Shown piece after piece: positions 32,124 to 42,084 of a stretch of DNA of 64,000 bases. Source of the DNA: Areca catechu (taxonomy: Eukaryota; Streptophyta; Magnoliopsida; Arecales; Arecaceae). The DNA lies in NCBI GenBank assembly GCA_021397845.1, contig CM038048.1, positions 35,958,727-36,022,726 on the forward strand, in the 5' to 3' direction. The notes under the pieces were generated by a model that was not told the DNA's origin, searched no databases, and saw nothing but the letters and a program-made list of their open reading frames with translations. Numbering within the stretch: position 1 is the stretch's first letter; every line of letters starts with the position of its first letter. The translations under genes and the position numbers were made by a program.

Positions 32124-34360
32124 ATGTCTCTTCCACCCGACGAGGCCGGTCCATCCCGGCCGAGGACTCCATCTTCTTCCTCCTCAGATGAGGAGGTGAT
32201 TCCGGAGGAGGTCCGCCGGCGTTGCAACCTGGGGGATCACTATTGGCATCCCCAGGGAGATCCGGTCCCCTCCGTTGCACCTGCCGTGCCCCTCCGTTCC
32301 CTTCCTGCTCCGCCTTCTCTGCCTTCTCTTCCTGCTCCGCCTTCTCTGCCTTCTCTTCCCTGCCGGTCCCCTCCGGTCATGCCTCCACCATGACGAAGCG
32401 ATCTTTCTCTGCTCCGGGATGCCTATGGCATCCCGGGGTCTATTCGTCTGTTTGCTCCGCGGTCCGGGCGCGTCACCATGATTGGCCCCGGCCGAATAGC
32501 TTTCTACAAGACTTCCTCCTGGTGGCTTCGGTTTCCTCTGCACCCTTTCTTTCTTCTTCCTCAGCCACTTTCGGCTCGTCCCGCCCAGCTGCTCCTAATG
32601 CTTCTGGTCATCTTCTCCTTCATCGTTTTCTGCCACTTCCACGGGTTCTTTGCCCGTTTTTTCTCTCTTCAGGGCCTTGTTCACCCTGAAGAGTGCTCCA
32701 CCGATGACGGCTGTGGTACATTTCACCCCGGCCCAGGTGTCTCCGTTTCACCTCCCTTCCTCAGTCAAGGGCTGGAAGAGCCGATTTTTCTTCGCCTCGG
32801 TCGACCGATGTCGACTGGCCTGGAGCGAACCGGACCGGTCCCCGAACCGGAATTCTCGAGTCGAGTCGGCGGACCAGGAGTCCTATACCCCAGCTCCTGA
32901 GTGACGAGGTCCCGGCGCTCGAGGTTCTGCTTTCTGACAAATCTTTTCGAGGGCCGGTATCATTCCCATCCGTGAGACCGGTGAGATTCGGCCCTTCATT
33001 GACCTCTCCCCCCCCCCCCCCCCCCCCCCCTTTCTCATACGACCGGCTGACCTTCTGTCTCTTTGTCTTGCAGGATGAAGTTTTCCTTGGAGAACCTCTT
33101 GGAGGGGGCGGCCCAGCGGGACGTCGTAGAGATAGATAGACGCCCGCAGCGAAGAGGGCTCGCACGTGAGACGAGCCGGGAGGTCGTGGAGGCGAACGTG
33201 CCCCCCGATTGCCGCATTTCCCGCCCAGCCATCTCAGGCGGGTCACTGATACTTCGGCCGCGCGAACTGGCGGCGCCGCAGAGAGAGCTCCAGCGTCCGC
33301 CGCTCCCCCCATCGCCGTGCCCGCATTGCTGTCAGCTCGACAGCGCCGCCCGTGGCGATCGCCGGCCCGTCGGCTGCGCTTCGGCTGAGGGGCAGCTGCA
33401 GCAGGGGCCGGCCCGAAGGCTCCGGCGCCGGTGATCACCCACCGGACTCGGTCATCCTCGACAGGGGGCTGGCAGAGAGGATGATGGAGTACGCTTCCAC
33501 TGCCCGGACCGCCGAGCTCGGGGTGGCCCGGATTACGCGACGCGCTGCTCATCCTTCCGCAGCTCTTCACGGTAAGCCCGAGCTTCTTCCTTTTTCCTTT
33601 TTTCATATCTCAAGACTTACCTGCCTTTGCTCTGACTTGTGCCGCTTTTGCCATTGCAGATCGGAACGACGTCCTCCTGCTGAGGATTTCCTCGTAGGAA
33701 CGCCAAGAGGGACTCCGAGCGGGAGCAGAAGCTCGCAAGCTTGCGGCTGACGTCAAGGATCTAATGGAGAAGGGCGCCGAGCTGCGAGCTGACAGCAAGC
33801 CCTCCAGTTCGACCTGGCACGTTCCGAGGAGCGGAACAAGGAGTTGGCAGGCCTCCTTTCGGAGGAGCGGACCTCCAACCAGCGCCGAGCTGAGGAGGAG
33901 GCGGCGGAGAAGGCCCGCCTGCAGGCCCTTCCCAATGGTTGGAGCGCCAGCTGGAGAGGCCCGGCGAGATGCGGCCGCGGCGAAAGACCGGCGCCTACGT
34001 CAACGGGCTCCTTGAGGCGGCCAAGCGGAAGCGCAAGGGGCCGCCCCCAAATTCCGGGCTTCCGACGAGTATAACGTCGGAGTCCGGAGGCTGCCGTGAC
34101 TCCTTCCTGAAGGGGTTCCGGATGTGCCGGAGAAGGTGGGGGCCTTCTTCCCAGCTGGACCTGAGTGGAGTCATAGTCGGTGGCAGGAGGCCAGGAAGTG
34201 AGAGCAGGGCCTCCCGGTACGGCCGAAGCGACACCTGTGGCGCCGTCGATCAGCGATGCCGCGGCCCCGGAACAGCCCCAGGAGCCGGCCGCCGTAGAAG
34301 TCGAAGACGCAGCACCCGCGCCTCCGGCAGATGCTCCGACCCCACATCCCGTGATCCCGG
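32124..34360 (+). pseudogene. Antisense extra ORF of inner Tat element
   Basis: Plus strand, opposite to pol. Starts ATG 32124 with a Ser/Pro/acidic N-terminus (MSLPPDEAGPSRPR, SSSSSDEEVIPEEV), then in a shifted frame AYGIPGSIRLFAPRSG, GRIAFYKTSSWWLRFPLHPF and SSVKGWKSRFFFAS (to 32904). The FPLHPF and GWK-RFF motifs and their order match the antisense ORF of the outer element. Later exon-like blocks follow AG sites: MKFSLENLLEGAAQRD after TTGCAG at 33074, and a coiled coil (ARKLAADVKDLMEKGAELRA, LAGLLSEERTSNQRRAEEEA) at about 33735-33930, with an Ala/Pro/Glu-rich tail to about 34360. Frameshifts split it. Function unknown. Confidence 0.78.
33008..33030. repeat. Poly-C run of 23 bases
   Basis: Uninterrupted C run in what is probably an intron of the antisense ORF, just before an acceptor at 33073. 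Such a length is rare and its exact size may be a sequencing artefact. Confidence 0.95.
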
Positions 34361-34739
34361 CGCTGTCTTTCTTGCTTTATTTCTGTTGTTTTTGTTTTTT
34401 GGGAGTCCCGGCCTGTCGGGGCTCCCAGCTTGTACCGACTACTTATGTTAATGAAGATCTAAGCTTATCGAAACCTTATTCATTGTTTCGTCTTACTTTT
34501 CTCTTCTTTTCTTTCTGAGATGTCGACTTGGAGTACTTGAAATAACTGCAGGCCTGGTCCTCCCATTGCTCAAATCAGAGGATGGGGCCTGCAGAGTCGT
34601 GTCGCATCAGGGCAAGCCTTAGCAGCCCCTTGGGTCGCCTTCATGCTTGCGCAGACAACACCACGGTTTCTGCACCGTCTTCCAGCCGAAGCCCGGACCT
34701 CCTGACGAGCTCGGACGCGGGCTTTCTCAAGCCTTGCGC

Positions 34740-35310
34740 GGTTGTCTGAGCTGTGCTCCGGGCTTGCGTGGGCGACTGGGTTCGGCGCCACCTTTCAGGC
34801 CGAGCCCAGGATCTCCGGACTGAGCTCGATGCCGCAGGCTTTCTCAAGCCTTGCGCGGTTTGCTGAGCTGTGCTCCGGGCTTGCGTGGGTGAACTGGATT
34901 CGGCCCACCTTCCAGGCCGAGCCCAGGATCTCCGGACTGAGCTCGATGCCGCAGCTTTCTCAAGCCTTGCGCGGCCTGCTGAGCTGTGCTCCGGGCTTGC
35001 GTGGGTGAACTGGGTTCGGCGCCACCTTCCAGTCGAAGCCCAGGATCTCCGGACTGAGCTCGATGCCGCAGGCTTTCTCAAGCCTTGCGCGGTTTGCTGA
35101 GCTGTGCTCCGGGTTGCGTGGGCGAACTGGGTTCGGCGCCACCTTCCAGGCCGAAGCCCAGATCTCCGGACTGAGCTCGATGCCGCAGGCTTTCTCAAGC
35201 CTGCGCTGTTTGCTGAGCTGTGCTCCGGGCTTGCGTGGCGAACTGGGTTTGGCGCCACCTTCCAGGCCGAAGCCCAGGATCTTCGGACTGAGCTCAATGC
35301 CGCAGGCCTT
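34740..35310. repeat. Tandem-repeat array, about 117-bp unit (inner Tat)
   Basis: GAGCTGTGCTCCGGGCTTGC recurs near 34748, 34866, 34983, 35100 (one base short) and 35216, giving a 116-118-bp period and about five units. Each unit also has CTTTCTCAAGCC and GGATCTCCGGACTGAGCTC. As in the outer element, the array lies between pol and the antisense ORF, but its sequence is unrelated. Confidence 0.95.
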
Positions 35311-35379
35311 CTTGTTGAAGTTAGAATGGAGTGTTTGAAGTGGGGAAGCTTTGTTACAGAAACTGGGAGCCTTACATCA

Positions 35380-36063
35380 CTGGTAATACATTCTCAGGTT
35401 CGAGGAGTTCCATGTCCGGGAACCTGGCACCTCCCAATTCTTCCAAGTAATATGCTCCATGAGGGAGGGCTTCTGCCACCGGATACGGCCTTCCCATTTG
35501 GGCGATAGCTTGCCGCATTCCGTGGTTTGGGATGCTTCGGCGTGCCGAGGACCAAGTCCCGGGACGAAAACCTTAGGCCGCACCCGGAGTTTGTAATATC
35601 TGGCCACACGTTGCCGGTACGCCGCCATTCGGTTCGGGCCCTGTCCCTTGTTTCCTCCTCGAAGGTCTAGGTTGAGCATCATCCTGGCCGGGTTTTCTGT
35701 CTCGTCGTATTGCTCCAGCGCGCAGCGGGTAGGCTGAGCTCGATCGGGATGACTGCCTCGGCTCCGAAGACAGGTTGAACCGAGTTTTCGTCGGTAGCCG
35801 TCCTTGGGGTGGTGTTGTATGCCCAAAGGACGCTGGGAAGTTCATCGGCCCACCTGCCCTTGGCCCGGTCCGCCGCGTGCGGAGGCCCTGAATAATGGTC
35901 CTGTTCGTGACTTCGGCCTCCCCGTTGGTCTGAGGGTGTGGTTCCCGCAGATGCCTTCGTGAATCTCCTGGAGCACGACTTGGCTTCTGTGGGTCCTACG
36001 CACTTGAGGAGGGGTAGGAGTAGGATCTTCGATACACTGCCCGTCCATCAGGACAAACCACAC
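35380..36063 (-). pseudogene. Inner Tat integrase, catalytic core deleted
   Basis: The zinc-finger part reads CIEDPTPTPPQVRR then VLQEIHEGICGNH, ending at about 35936. The next bases on the minus strand encode PQTNGEAEV (after a frame change), which normally follows the whole catalytic core. Then IIQGLRTR, RWADELPSVLWAYNTTPRTAT and the C-terminal part (QRVARYYKLRVRP) continue to about 35380. The first and second catalytic Asp and roughly 400 bp around them are absent, so this copy could not integrate with its own enzyme. The size of the loss is inferred from family layout. Confidence 0.88.
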
Positions 36064-36229
36064 GGCCTTCTTCCTGATGAGGCGAGCCGCCTGTCGGTCC
36101 TCCCGGCAGGGTGCCGCTGGCGATGTACGCAGCGTACTTTGTCCATCCAGCTGGGCTCCTGGCTGACCTGATGGACCCCTACCGGTGCTTCGAGGCTTGG
36201 GACCTCAAGGCGCTCCACATGAGCGCGTC

Positions 36230-36690
36230 CCAGCATCGTGTCCGGCAGGGTCGCCAGCCGGCAGAGGGCGTCCGCACGGGCGTTCTCCCCGCGAGGGATG
36301 TGGAAGATGTGAAGCGGCGGAATTTGGACGCGCCCCGACTTGACGAGCTCCAAGTACTTCGCCATTTGGGGGTCGTGCGCGACGTATTCTCCAGACACCT
36401 GCCCCCCGCGACGCTGGGAGTCAGTGAAAGCTCTGAGGTTGGTCACGCCCAGCTCGCGGGAGACTCTCAGTCCGGCAAGAAGTGCCTCGTACTCCGCCTG
36501 GTTATTTGTTGCGGGGAATTGGAAACGGAGTGCACACTCGGCGACGACCCCGTCGCCGTTGGCAAGGATGAGCCCAGCTCCGCTCCCGCCGGAGTTCGAG
36601 GCTCCGTCCACATGGAGGATCCAGGCATCCTCTCCGGGCTCATCGGCGCCAACCTCCATCGGCTGGGCCGGGGATCTCCCTCGGGCTCCT
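36230..36690 (-). pseudogene. Inner Tat archaeal-type RNase H
   Basis: WILHVDGASNSGGSGAGLIL, LRFQFPATNNQAEYEALLAG, LRVSRELGV, AFTDSQ and HIPRGENARADALCRLA, within the open frame 36794-36048. VDGAS, NNQAEYEAL and the final ADAL-RLA motif are all present. After it the linker ERLEVPSLEAP leads to the integrase zinc finger. Confidence 0.92.
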
Positions 36691-36779
36691 TGCCCAAGCC
36701 TGCACACTCGACCAAAAAATCGGCCAGCACCTGTGCCTTCATGGCCGACCTTGGCCTGTATGCAATGTCGAACTCGCTG

Positions 36780-37204
36780 AGTTTCAGTGCCCACTTGGCC
36801 AACCGTCCCGAAGTATCAGGTCGGCTGAGCACCGCTTTCAGCGGTTGGTCCGTCAAGACGGCGATGGGGTGCGCTGGAAATAGGGCCTGAGACGCTGGGC
36901 AGACACTATTAGCGCAAAAACAAGTTTCTCCCGGGCCGGGAATACCTGAGCTCCGCGTCTCGGAGGAGTTTGCTGGTATAGTACAACACCGGCCGCTGAG
37001 CCCCTGGTCGTCGTTTCGGACCAAGACAGAGCTGACGGCCTCCGGGGTAACCGCCAAGTAGAGGGTAAGCTCTTCCCCCTCCTCGGGTCTGGACAGTAAA
37101 GGTGGCGATGCGAGCGTCTTCTTCAGCTCCTCGAAGGCCTGCTGACACTCCTCGGTCCAGGCAAAGCCATTCATCTTCCTCAGCACCTTGAAGAAGGACG
37201 GCAA
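36780..37204 (-). pseudogene. Inner Tat RNase H 1
   Basis: NGFAWTEECQQAFEELKKTL, PPLLSRPEEGEELTLYLAVT, VSSVLVRNDDQG, then PIAVLTDQPLKAVLSRPDTS, GRLAKWALKLSEFDIAYRPR and KAQVLADFLVEC. The frame changes once in the middle. This is the same sequence point, PLKAxL-RPDTS, at which the inner element itself entered the outer one. Confidence 0.9.
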
Positions 37205-38127
37205 CGGTCCGCCGACCTGGAAATAAAACGGCTGAGGGCCGCGACTCGGCCAGTCAGTCGTTGCACCTGCTTCTTGGAGGCGGGCTGCTCCATGTCCAAG
37301 ATGGCCTGGACCCTCTCCGGGTTGGCCTCGATCCCTCTTTGAGTCACCATAACCCTAGGAACTTACCGGCGAGACCGCCGAAAGCGCACTTCGCCGGGTT
37401 CAGCTTCATCTGATGGCGCCGGAGGTTGCCGAACGTCTCCGTCAAGTCAGCCACGTTGTCCGAATCAAGTTTGCTCATCACTAGCATGTCGTCCACGTAC
37501 ACCTGCATGTTGCGGCCTATCTGGTCTTACTGATTCGCCGGGTTTCAGCTTCATCTGATGGCGCCGGAGGTTGCCGAACGTCTCCGTCAAGTCAGCCACG
37601 TGGTCCGAATCAAGTTTGCTCATCACTAGCATGTCGTCCACGTACACCTGCATGTTGCGGCCTATATCTGGTCTTTGAAGATTTTACTGACCAGACGTTG
37701 ATACGTCGCGCCTGCGTTCTTCTTGAGGCGAAAGGCATCATCCTGTAGCAAAAAGTCCCGCGGTCAGTTATGAAGGCAGTGTGCTCTTCGTCCTCCGGGT
37801 TCATCCGTATCTGGTTGTATCCGGAGAGGCGTCCATGAACGACAAGAGGCGATGCCCCGAGGTGGTGTCGACCAGTTGGTCGATCTTTGGGAGAGGGAAA
37901 CTGTCCTTTGGGCAAGCTCGGTTGAGGTCGGTGTAGTCCCCACAGATCCTCCACTTACCGCTACTCTTCTTTACCATGACCACGTTCGCCAGCCAGCTAG
38001 GACTGGACCTCTCGGACGAAACCGGCGCGAGGAGCTTCTCTACTTCCTCGTTGATCGCCTTCTGCCTCTCCATGGCGAAGCTTCTCTTTTTCTGGCGGAC
38101 CGGGCGGCAACTTGGGTCCACGTTCAC
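37205..38127 (-). pseudogene. Inner Tat reverse transcriptase with duplicated YVDDM
   Basis: Motifs on the minus strand: DPSCRPVRQKKRSFAMERQK, WLANVVMVKKSSGKWRICGD, YTDLNRACPKDSFPLPKIDQ, SFMDA (frame change), GYNQIRMNPEDEEHTAFITD, GTFCYRMMPF, then VYVDDMLVMSKLDSDHVADL twice, because a segment of about 145 bp is tandemly duplicated (37392-37535 and 37536-37680). The duplication places two copies of the catalytic YVDD coding sequence in the RT, in different frames. Confidence 0.9.
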
Positions 38128-38439
38128 CTGTGCATAATAACTTCGGGCGGGATGCCCGGCATGTCGGCTGCTGACCAGGCGAACACGTCAGCGTTGGCGC
38201 GGAGGAACTCCAGCAAGCGTGTTCGCTCTTCCTCGGGGAGCTGGCCCCGACTTGCACCGTCTTCAGGGGATCTGACCGAGGGGAAAAGTCAGCAGGCGCT
38301 CCACGGGCCCTCCCCTGGGTCCTTCTCTCTCAAGGTCGAGGTCGTCGATATCATGGGCGAGCTCCGCGCCCCTGGCGCCTGGGACCGTCTGGAGCAGAGC
38401 GGGACTGGCTGGATCGTCCCCTTCATCTCTCCGAGCCCG

Positions 38440-38800
38440 AAGGCGTGGGGACTGCACCAACAGCCTCCTCGTGGAGATGGTGGCGTCCAGCTGGTTGAGC
38501 CCGGGACGCCGAGAATGGCGTTGTAAGGCGAAGGGAGCCTGACGACGGTGAATGTTATTAGAACGGTCGCTTGCCGGGGCGGGGATCCGGCAGTGACCGG
38601 GAGAGTGATCTCCCCTCGACCCCCACTGAGTCCCCTGTAAACCTACCAGGGGTGTGCACTGGCTTCAGCTGTTCGGGGGACAAGTTCATCGAGAGAATGC
38701 ATCGTAAAAAAGTACGTCAGCCGAGCTTCCCTATCCACCATGATTCGATGTACAGGATGCTTCGTGATGGTCTCTCGACCACCACGGCATCGTTTTTACA
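38440..38800 (-). pseudogene. Inner Tat aspartic protease
   Basis: Minus strand: HPVHRIMVD then, after a frame change, GSSADVLFYDAFSR at about 38740-38680, the Tat protease active-site region, followed by GRGEITLPVTAGS, then SPYNAILGVPG at about 38528-38495 (family form YNAILGRP). Frames are interrupted. Confidence 0.8.
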
Positions 38801-38889
38801 TTATCATTAATTTCCCTCCCTTTGGGAGGGATTACATTCTCCGGGACTTCCCGGGCTCTCTTCGTTGCTCGGCCGGACCCACGCGAGAT

Positions 38890-40506
38890 CATGCCACGGG
38901 GCTTTCTCTATTGGGCGGTTGTCGATCGCAGGGACAGGCGTAGGGCCGCGAGCGGTCGCCCTTCGGGGGGCCTCGCTCTTGACGAACACTTCCTGAGGTA
39001 ACCCTTCTGATCAGCTCCTCGATCTCCCACTTCAGATGGCGACACTCCTCCGTGTCATGCCCGTGTTCGCGGTGGAACTGGCAGTACTTTGATTTATCTC
39101 GGGCGCTCTCGGGTTCTGAGGAGGAGGTCGGCGGAGGTAGCGCTCGCCCTCGATTTCCATGAGGATCTTCGTTCGAGGTGCGAGGAGAGGGTGTACCTCC
39201 GCTCGGGGGTGGCTTCGCCCTCGGCTTTGGATTCGGGCGGAGGTCGCAGATGGCCCGGGCCTCCGAGCTCCCGGGTGTCCCTCGGGAGCGGCTTCTTTGG
39301 AGTCTTCCCGTCCAGCTCTCGACGGGTGCGGTCGGCCTCCTCCGCTCGGATGTACTTGTGGGCATGGAGGAGGAGCTCGGAATACGTCCTGGGCGCTTCT
39401 TGTCCAGGGAATAGTTAGGCGGACGTCTTGAGTCCGCGCTTCAAGACCAGCATGGCGACGGGCTCGTCCAAGCTGTAGATCTCCAGGGCTGCGGTCTTGA
39501 ACCGGGTGATGTAGTCCCGGAGCAGCTCCTGGTCCTGCTGGCGGATGGAAAGAGGCTGTCCACCTCTCTAGGCACCTTTCGACAAGCGTCGAAGTGCGCC
39601 ACAACCTTCCTTCCAACTGATGGAGGAGCAAATGGATCCGGGCTCGAGGCGGGTGAACCAGACTCGAGCGGCCTTCCGAAGGTTGCCGGGAAGCGATGCA
39701 CAGAAGGCGTCGGTGCCCCCCTTACCCTCATGAGAGCCTTATAGCTCTCCAAATGATCCAGGGGGTCGGTGGTTCCGTCGTAGGATCCACCTGCGGCATG
39801 CGGAACCGTTTCGGATCGGTTCTGCCTGGATTTCTTCAGAGAAAGGGGGGCGGGAGTCGTAGCCCGCCGGGTTCCGCGAGTTCTGCAAGTCGGCGAACCG
39901 GCGGGCGAACTCCGCCAGCTTGCGCTCGTGCTCCTCCAGGCGCCTCTCGGCCTGGCGCCTGATGGCTTCATCGGTGGAGTCTTCCACCGAGGCTGCGGGT
40001 GAAGGGGGCGCCGATCGGGTCTCGGCGCGAGGTCTGGCCTCGGCGTCGCTTGTTGCGATGCGCCGTTTCGGCCCCATCGGCCGGGGATCGACTCTCGTGA
40101 TCCTCCGAACCGGAATAGTTTCTCTTTGCAGGAGTTTGGTGGCTCCTCCGGGGGTTGGAGATGCCCTCGGTGGGATGGCCTGCCCTGGATTGAGCGCAGG
40201 CTCCCACGCTGCCCGCGGCTCGGGCCGCGGGGTCCCTGGCTGCGGCTGAGTGGCTAGGGACCGTTGCTGATGCTGAAGCCGTCGGACCGCTGAGGTCAAG
40301 GTCTGCAGCTGCTGGACGATGGCTGCAAGGGATCCGTCCACCGGGGCAGGCTGCTGTGGAAGAGGAGGGGGAGCCGGAAGCTCCCTTTCGGGGCTGTGGC
40401 CCCCTGGAGGGGAGTGGACATCCCCCACATGGCTGGTGGACGCCTCACGACCGCGAGTGACCACCATTGCTGGAGAGCGTGACACCTGCAGAAAGCTGGT
40501 TCCCAC
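38890..40506 (-). pseudogene. Inner Tat gag
   Basis: Begins at or near 40506 (SPAMVVTRGREASTSHVGDV), with a Pro/Gln-rich stretch and heptad-like IVQQLQTLTSAVRRLQHQQ, then RRLEEHERKLAEFARRFADL (coiled coil). The gag core follows in other frames (GTTDPLDHLESYKALMRVRG, about 39790-39725). The nucleic-acid binding part is KYCQFHREHGHDTEECRHLK with WEIEELIRRVTSG at about 39095-39000, as in Tat gags. Shifted frames show it is broken. Confidence 0.85.
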
Positions 40507-40519
40507 TAGGGGTTAGTGT

Positions 40520-40545
40520 CCTGCCCCCCTACCTGGTGCGCCAAT
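40520..40545 (-). promoter_or_regulatory. Primer binding site region of inner Tat element
   Basis: On the minus strand TGGCGCACCAGGTAGGGG begins two bases after the 5' LTR. TGGCGC starts are usual for Ty3/gypsy primer sites. The tRNA was not identified. Confidence 0.65.
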
Positions 40546-40546
40546 C

Positions 40547-42079
40547 TGTTGCCGTTCTCGCCGCCGCGCCCGTGCCTCGGATCGGCCGATCCTTCCTGAC
40601 CGCCTGGCGAGGGAGCCTCCCTTCCCCGCGGAGAACCTGCAACAAAGGGGTTAGAGGCCCTGGCCGGGATCCCGGCGAGGAGCTCCGACGGTCAAGTCAG
40701 TAGATGACGAGAAGGAACAGACTCTCCAGTCGGACCCTCTAAAGGGTTCCAGACTTAGAGAGTTAACTGGTGAAGGAAACGCTCTGGGGACCAGAATCTC
40801 GGCTGGGCCTCCTTGCCGAGCTCGCGCCCAGTCTTCCCCCTCGGGATTTCTGGTTTCTCTCTCGGCGCAAGGCCTTGTGCCGGTGCTTCCTCCTTGTCCC
40901 CAGGCTAATTGGCTTACCTCGTCGTCCCAGATTCTTCCTTCTTTATCCCCTTTCGTCGTGCATTTGTCTTTTTCTGTCTCGGGAACCCCCCTCCCCCGTC
41001 CTCTTCTCTTTTCCCTTTTCGGTAAGGTGCCAGGCCTTTCCGACCTCGTCCGCCGGGCCCAGCATGGAAAAGGCAAGGACAGAAGAGAAGGAGGGGAGGG
41101 CGGCGCGGCAGGGCGGCCGGTCAGGCCTCGGGCCAGGTGAGAGTGCTCTCTTCCCCAAGCGTGGGCGCCATCTATTTATGGGGCCTGTGTCGTCAAGGTT
41201 GTTTCTCTCGGCTGCGGGACCTGTCGGGCCGATGCTAGTGATGTTCCGCGTGCCGCCGCCCTCCGTACAGGACGCCGTCTGGGATTCGTACGGCCCGAGG
41301 ATGGCCTCGGGGCCGTCCTCTCTCTCCCCAGGGCCCTCGCCGTACGAGCGGTCTGACCTCGGCTGAGTTGGGCCCGTCTCTGGGGGCCACCTGGCGGAGG
41401 GCGAAGGATCAGCCGACCTCGGCTTAGGTGGACCCCTCCTGGGTGGACACCTGGCGAGGTGGCGGAGGTCGCCTGGCTTCGGTCGAGGTGGGACCGTCTC
41501 CGGGTGGCCACCTGGCGAAGGACGAAGGATCAGCCGACCTCGGCTTAGGTGGACCCTTCCCGGGTGGACACCTGGCGAGGTGGCAGGAGGTCGCCTGGCT
41601 TCGGCCGAGGTGGGCCCGTCTCCGGGTGACCACCTGGCGAAGGACGAAGGATCAGCCGACCTCGGCTTAGGTGGACCCCTCCTGGGTGGACACCTGGCGA
41701 GGCGGCAAGAGGTCGCCTGGCTTCGCCGAGGTGGGCCCGTCTCCGGGCGGCCACCTGGCGAGGGCGGAGAGTCGGCCGACCTCGGCTTCGGTGGACCCCT
41801 CCTGGGTGGACGCCTGGCGAGGCGGCAGGGAATCGCCCGACCTTGGCCGACCTCACTTAAGCGGACCCCTCCGGGCCCGGGCGCCAATGAGGTGGTAGAG
41901 GAACTCCGAGCCGAGCTCGACCTCGGCGGGCGGTTTGCCTTAGGCAGTCGTCGTGCAGTGTAGTCTTGCCGATCCTGGCTTTGAGGATGTGGCGCTGACT
42001 AGGACGGGGAAACTTACACGTGGCTCGCTCGTATTCGACGATACCTGAGCCTGGCCACGTCACTGTCACAGCTGTAACA
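40547..42079 (-). repeat. 5' LTR of inner Tat element
   Basis: 1533 bp, TGTTGCCG to TGTAACA, with the same internal 120-bp tandem array (about 41375-41855). Followed by the duplication GGAGG at 42080-42084. Confidence 0.94.
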
Positions 42080-42084
42080 GGAGG

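Larger units (their letters stand above)
30130..42079 (-). mobile_element. Inner Tat-type Ty3/gypsy retrotransposon
   Basis: 11,950 bp, LTRs 30130-31634 and 40547-42079 (TGTTGCCG to TGTAACA), perfect duplication GGAGG at 30125-30129 and 42080-42084. It sits in the RNase H 1 of the outer Tat element, after PLKAILL (minus strand, about 42085-42105) and before PDTSGRL. It carries gag, protease, RT, RNase H 1, archaeal RNase H 2 and a truncated integrase on the minus strand, and an extra ORF on the plus strand. It must be younger than the outer element. Its GC content is much higher than the surrounding hAT or Sirevirus DNA. Confidence 0.95.

Noticed and set aside
32761..33606. 281-codon minus-strand frame
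   Set aside because: Antisense shadow of the GC-rich extra ORF; includes a Gly run from the poly-C tract and no known domain.
34641..35297. 218-codon minus-strand frame with repeated SSVRRSWA motifs, looking like a repeat protein
   Set aside because: It is the translation of the 117-bp tandem array; a multiple-of-three period keeps it open. No start or context supports it.
36111..36890. 259-codon plus-strand frame
   Set aside because: Shadow of the minus-strand archaeal-type RNase H and RNase H 1, which have clear motifs.
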